Source: Stygiobacter sp043807765
GTDB taxonomy: Bacteria; Bacteroidota; Ignavibacteria; Ignavibacteriales; Melioribacteraceae
Reading direction: 5' to 3'
Length of the DNA: 64,000 nucleotides
Assembly: GCA_043807765.1 (NCBI GenBank)
Contig: JAZDFQ010000054.1
Span: forward strand, 34,001-98,000
Made by a program: the position numbers and the translations under genes
The notes under the pieces: generated by a model
Told to the model about the DNA's origin: nothing
Database searches by the model: none
The model's input: only the letters and a program-made list of their open reading frames with translations
Shown here: piece after piece, positions 62,037 through 64,000 of the stretch
How the letters are laid out: each line of letters begins with the position of its first letter
Numbering within the stretch: position 1 is the first letter of the stretch

Positions 62037-63365
62037 ATGAAAAAAACAGTATTGTTCTTATCAGTTTTACTGACTATTGCAACAATTTCATTCGCTCAAG
62101 ATTTACTTCAATCCGGCCCAATGGTTGGCTATTCAACTATGCGGGAAGTATGTCTATGGGTCCAAACTAAAAAAGAAGCCAAAGTAAAAATTGGTTATTG
62201 GAGAATAGATAATCCGGTTAAAAAGAGTTTTACAAAAGAGATGGTTACAAATGAAGAGTCGGGATTTTCAACAAAATTAATTTGTTCAAATTTGGATGAA
62301 GGGCAGACTTACAATTATGAATTATTCATTAACAGTAAAAAAGTTGTAAGACCTTACGAGCTAAAATTCCAAACGCAAAAACTCTGGCAGTGGAGAACAG
62401 ATGCGCCAAACTTTTCCTTTGTAATTGGCAGCTGCAACTATGTTAATGAACCGGGATTTGACAGACCGGGAAAGCCATATGGCGCTAATCATGAAATATT
62501 CAAAAGTATTGTTGAGAAGAACCCGGATTTTATGATTTGGCTTGGAGATAATTTCTATTACAGAGAAGGAGATTGGGATTCTTGGAGCGGAATTATTCAT
62601 AGGAATACTCACACAAGATCATTGCCGGAGTTGCAGCCTCTTTGGGGTTCGGTTCATCATTACGCTATTTGGGATGATCACGATTTTGGTCCAAACGATA
62701 GTGACCGCGGGTTTTGGAATAAAGAGAAAACGCTCGAAGCGTTTAAAATATTCTGGCCTAATCCATCTTTTGGTGTAAATGGAAATCCGGGCATTACCAC
62801 TTACTTTCAATGGAGTGATGTTGAATTCTTTCTGCTGGATGACCGGTATTATAAAACGCCTAATGATAGGAAAGATGATAAAAAAGTAATACTAGGTAAC
62901 GATCAACTAAACTGGCTGATAGATAATTTGAGCACAAGCAGAGCACCATTCAAAATTGTTGCTGTTGGCGGGCAGTTTTTAAATACGAATACAATGACTG
63001 AAAATTTTTCTCGTGTGCCGCAAGAAAAAGAGAAAATTCTAAAAGCTTTGGAAGCAAATAAAATTGAAGGTGTAATATTTATTGATGGTGATATTCATCG
63101 CAGCGAAATTTCCAAATTAATTAGAGAGGATGCGTATCCAGTTTATGATTTTACCGTTTCGCCATTCACTGCCGGTCCCTCGAAAGTATATGAGAATTCT
63201 CTTCGTATCGAAAATACGGCATATGCTGATAGAAATTTTGCGAAATTTGATGTAACCGGAAAAAGAAGTGAAAGAAATCTTAAGTGTACACTATTCGATG
63301 TAAATGGGAAAGAAATTTGGACTTATACAATTAATGAAAACGAATTGAAGTATAGAAGTAATTAA
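62037..63365 (+). CDS. PhoD-like alkaline phosphatase/phosphodiesterase
   Basis: 442 residues from ATG 62037 (GAGGGAAGT upstream), signal peptide ending ISFAQ (~21). The N-terminal beta-sandwich (about 25-120, QSGPMVGYSTMREVCLWVQT) precedes the PhoD metal-binding catalytic domain: SCNYV, WLGDNFYYREGDWDS, AIWDDHDFGPNDSDRGF and IDGDIHRSE. It is predicted to bind Fe/Ca and hydrolyse phosphate esters outside the cytoplasm, giving phosphate. Unlike Bacillus PhoD, no obvious twin-arginine signal is seen; Sec export is implied. The stop TAA (63363-63365) falls in the 9-bp direct repeat at the left edge of a MITE-like element. Confidence 0.9.
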   Translation: MKKTVLFLSVLLTIATISFAQDLLQSGPMVGYSTMREVCLWVQTKKEAKVKIGYWRIDNPVKKSFTKEMVTNEESGFSTKLICSNLDEGQTYNYELFINSKKVVRPYELKFQTQKLWQWRTDAPNFSFVIGSCNYVNEPGFDRPGKPYGANHEIFKSIVEKNPDFMIWLGDNFYYREGDWDSWSGIIHRNTHTRSLPELQPLWGSVHHYAIWDDHDFGPNDSDRGFWNKEKTLEAFKIFWPNPSFGVNGNPGITTYFQWSDVEFFLLDDRYYKTPNDRKDDKKVILGNDQLNWLIDNLSTSRAPFKIVAVGGQFLNTNTMTENFSRVPQEKEKILKALEANKIEGVIFIDGDIHRSEISKLIREDAYPVYDFTVSPFTAGPSKVYENSLRIENTAYADRNFAKFDVTGKRSERNLKCTLFDVNGKEIWTYTINENELKYRSN

Positions 63366-63539
63366 GTATAACCAGTTGTGTGAATTAAGCTTTATGAAGT
63401 CAAAAGCAATTATTTAATCAAATAATGGAACGCCGATTGAACGGATTTATCATGATTTGAACGGATTGATTTTGAATAATTGCTTTTAACTTCTCTTTAC
63501 CAATTTTCCGAATCTAATTCACACAACGGGTTAAGTATA
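63362..63539. mobile_element. MITE-like element with 18-bp inverted repeats and flanking direct repeat
   Basis: AACCAGTTGTGTGAATTA (63370-63387) is matched by the complement at 63515-63532 with one mismatch. The whole is flanked by TTAAGTATA on both sides (63362-63370 and 63531-63539), a candidate target-site duplication of 6-9 bp. Inner AAAAGCAATTATT and AATAATTGCTTTT form a second inverted pair. The centre has two TTGAACGGAT words. No coding capacity. It lies directly after phoD. Confidence 0.75.
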
Positions 63540-63592
63540 TATTTGAAAAAAGTTGAAAGATCATTACTTTTGCAGTAGTTCTTACAAATGAT

Positions 63593-63683
63593 GGGGCTAT
63601 AGCTCAGTTGGAAGGCGTCCCGAATAAAATTCGGGAAGGTCAAGGGAAATTGAGTGTAGCTACAAAAAGTTTTTTGAAATACT
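63593..63683 (+). pseudogene. decayed tRNA-Ala copy 1
   Basis: Starts GGGGCTATAGCTCAGTTGG exactly like the intact tRNA-Ala at 63777. The D-arm is altered (GGAAGGC) and the anticodon arm is replaced by a perfect 8-bp hairpin TCCCGAATAAAATTCGGGA (63618-63636). The T-arm and 3' acceptor half are unrecognisable. Period to the next copy 91 bp. Confidence 0.8.
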
Positions 63684-63776
63684 GGGGCTATAGCTCAGTT
63701 GGGAGAGCGTCCCGAATAAAATTCGGGAAGGTCAAGGGAAATTGAGTATAGCAACAAAAAAGTTTTTTGAAATATT
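63684..63776 (+). pseudogene. decayed tRNA-Ala copy 2
   Basis: Has the intact D-arm of tRNA-Ala (GCTCAGTTGGGAGAGC) but the same hairpin (63710-63728) in place of the anticodon arm and the same A/T-rich tail ending in TTTTTTGAAATATT. About 90% like copy 1. Cannot fold as a tRNA: loop would have 3 nt, or 9 nt with a 5-bp stem. Confidence 0.8.
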
Positions 63777-63849
63777 GGGGCTATAGCTCAGTTGGGAGAG
63801 CGTCTGAATGGCATTCAGAAGGTCATCGGTTCGAACCCGTTTAGCTCCA
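63777..63849 (+). tRNA. tRNA-Ala (GGC)
   Basis: 73-nt cloverleaf: acceptor GGGGCTA/TAGCTCC with the alanine identity pair G3:U70, D-arm GCTC/GAGC, anticodon arm TCTGA-ATGGCAT-TCAGA with anticodon GGC, T-arm with TTCGAAC loop and one T-T mismatch at 50:64, discriminator A. CCA is not encoded. Confidence 0.93.
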
Positions 63850-63869
63850 CAATTTTTCCCACCAAAAAA

Positions 63870-64000
63870 ATGTATTACGTTTATATTCTATTCAGCATTT
63901 CAACCGGCAAGTATTATTGCGGATCAACAGATAATCTTGAAAGAAGGATACATCAACATAATTCGGGATATTCTAAGTCTACGAAAGGCGGTAAGCCTTG
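63870..64000 (+). CDS. GIY-YIG nuclease-family protein, cut by window edge
   Basis: Open frame from ATG 63870 to the window end (43 full codons): MYYVYILFSISTGKYYCGST is the GIY-YIG start (VYI and YYCGS in place of GIY and YIG), then DNLERRIHQHNSG with the conserved Arg. Small stand-alone GIY-YIG proteins of this UPF0213/UvrC-N type are often adjacent to tRNA genes in Bacteroidota genomes. It begins 20 bp after the tRNA. The catalytic Glu would be beyond the edge. Confidence 0.85.
   Translation, partial: MYYVYILFSISTGKYYCGSTDNLERRIHQHNSGYSKSTKGGKP

Noticed and set aside
63593..63776. Two additional functional tRNAs
   Set aside because: Anticodon arm is a hairpin without a 7-nt loop and the 3' acceptor half is missing.
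1..64000. CRISPR arrays
   Set aside because: No regularly spaced repeats with unique spacers; the only tandem units are the tRNA-like copies with no variable spacers.

Overview
The window is AT-rich and densely coding and reads as a chromosome segment of a free-living, polysaccharide-degrading member of the Bacteroidota/Chlorobiota group, most likely Ignavibacteria (inference from gene content; no rRNA is present). Pointers: secreted enzymes ending in a type IX secretion (T9SS) C-terminal domain of the NYPNPFNP type, PorV/PorQ-like barrels, several TonB receptors, DUF4249 and DUF4835 proteins, 2-oxoacid:ferredoxin oxidoreductase, and a serine palmitoyltransferase-like gene.

Region by region. 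1-1169: start of a membrane sensor cut by the window edge. 1503-34527: a large pectin/arabinan/galactan utilisation region, almost all on the + strand: aldose epimerase, YqaB-like phosphatase, GH51, PL9, GH43, GH105, CE12, GH28, two CE8 pectin methylesterases, PL1, a TonB receptor with two co-encoded envelope proteins in place of SusD, a cupin, a LacI regulator, a sodium:sugar symporter and GalT. Backbone removal (GH28, PL1, PL9, CE8, CE12, GH105) and side-chain removal (GH51, GH43) feed arabinose, galactose and galacturonate units to uptake and the Leloir pathway. 34.6-36.4 kb: cold-shock protein, tRNA-Ser and a Panacea-type toxin-antitoxin pair. 36.7-39.3 kb: TonB receptor with a small RAPP-ending envelope protein (metal uptake?). 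39.4-47.6 kb: acetyl-CoA synthetase, then a TonB/DUF4249/PEGA-propeller operon with two paralogous lipoproteins. 47.6-53.7 kb (- strand): homoaconitase-like hydratase, isocitrate-type dehydrogenase and 2-oxoacid:ferredoxin oxidoreductase, interrupted by a four-helix-bundle pseudogene with one in-frame nonsense codon. 53.7-57.5 kb: envelope barrels and DUF4835. 57.7-61.2 kb: N-acyltransferase-like, serine palmitoyltransferase-like and NAD-epimerase-like genes, a candidate ceramide pathway. 61.1-63.4 kb: DUF123 protein, cytochrome-like lipoprotein, PhoD. 63.4-64.0 kb: a MITE-like element, two decayed tandem copies of tRNA-Ala, an intact tRNA-Ala and the start of a GIY-YIG gene.

The most unusual signals are: four in-frame 28-bp palindromes inside T9SS sorting domains; two MITE-like families; tRNA-Ala pseudo-copies whose anticodon arm is replaced by a perfect hairpin; a shared unassigned beta-rich module in two secreted proteins; the Panacea pair with an unrecognised partner; the LYS4-like homoaconitase beside oxidative-decarboxylation genes; and the candidate ceramide trio. 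All family calls come from reading translated motifs; none was checked against a database.
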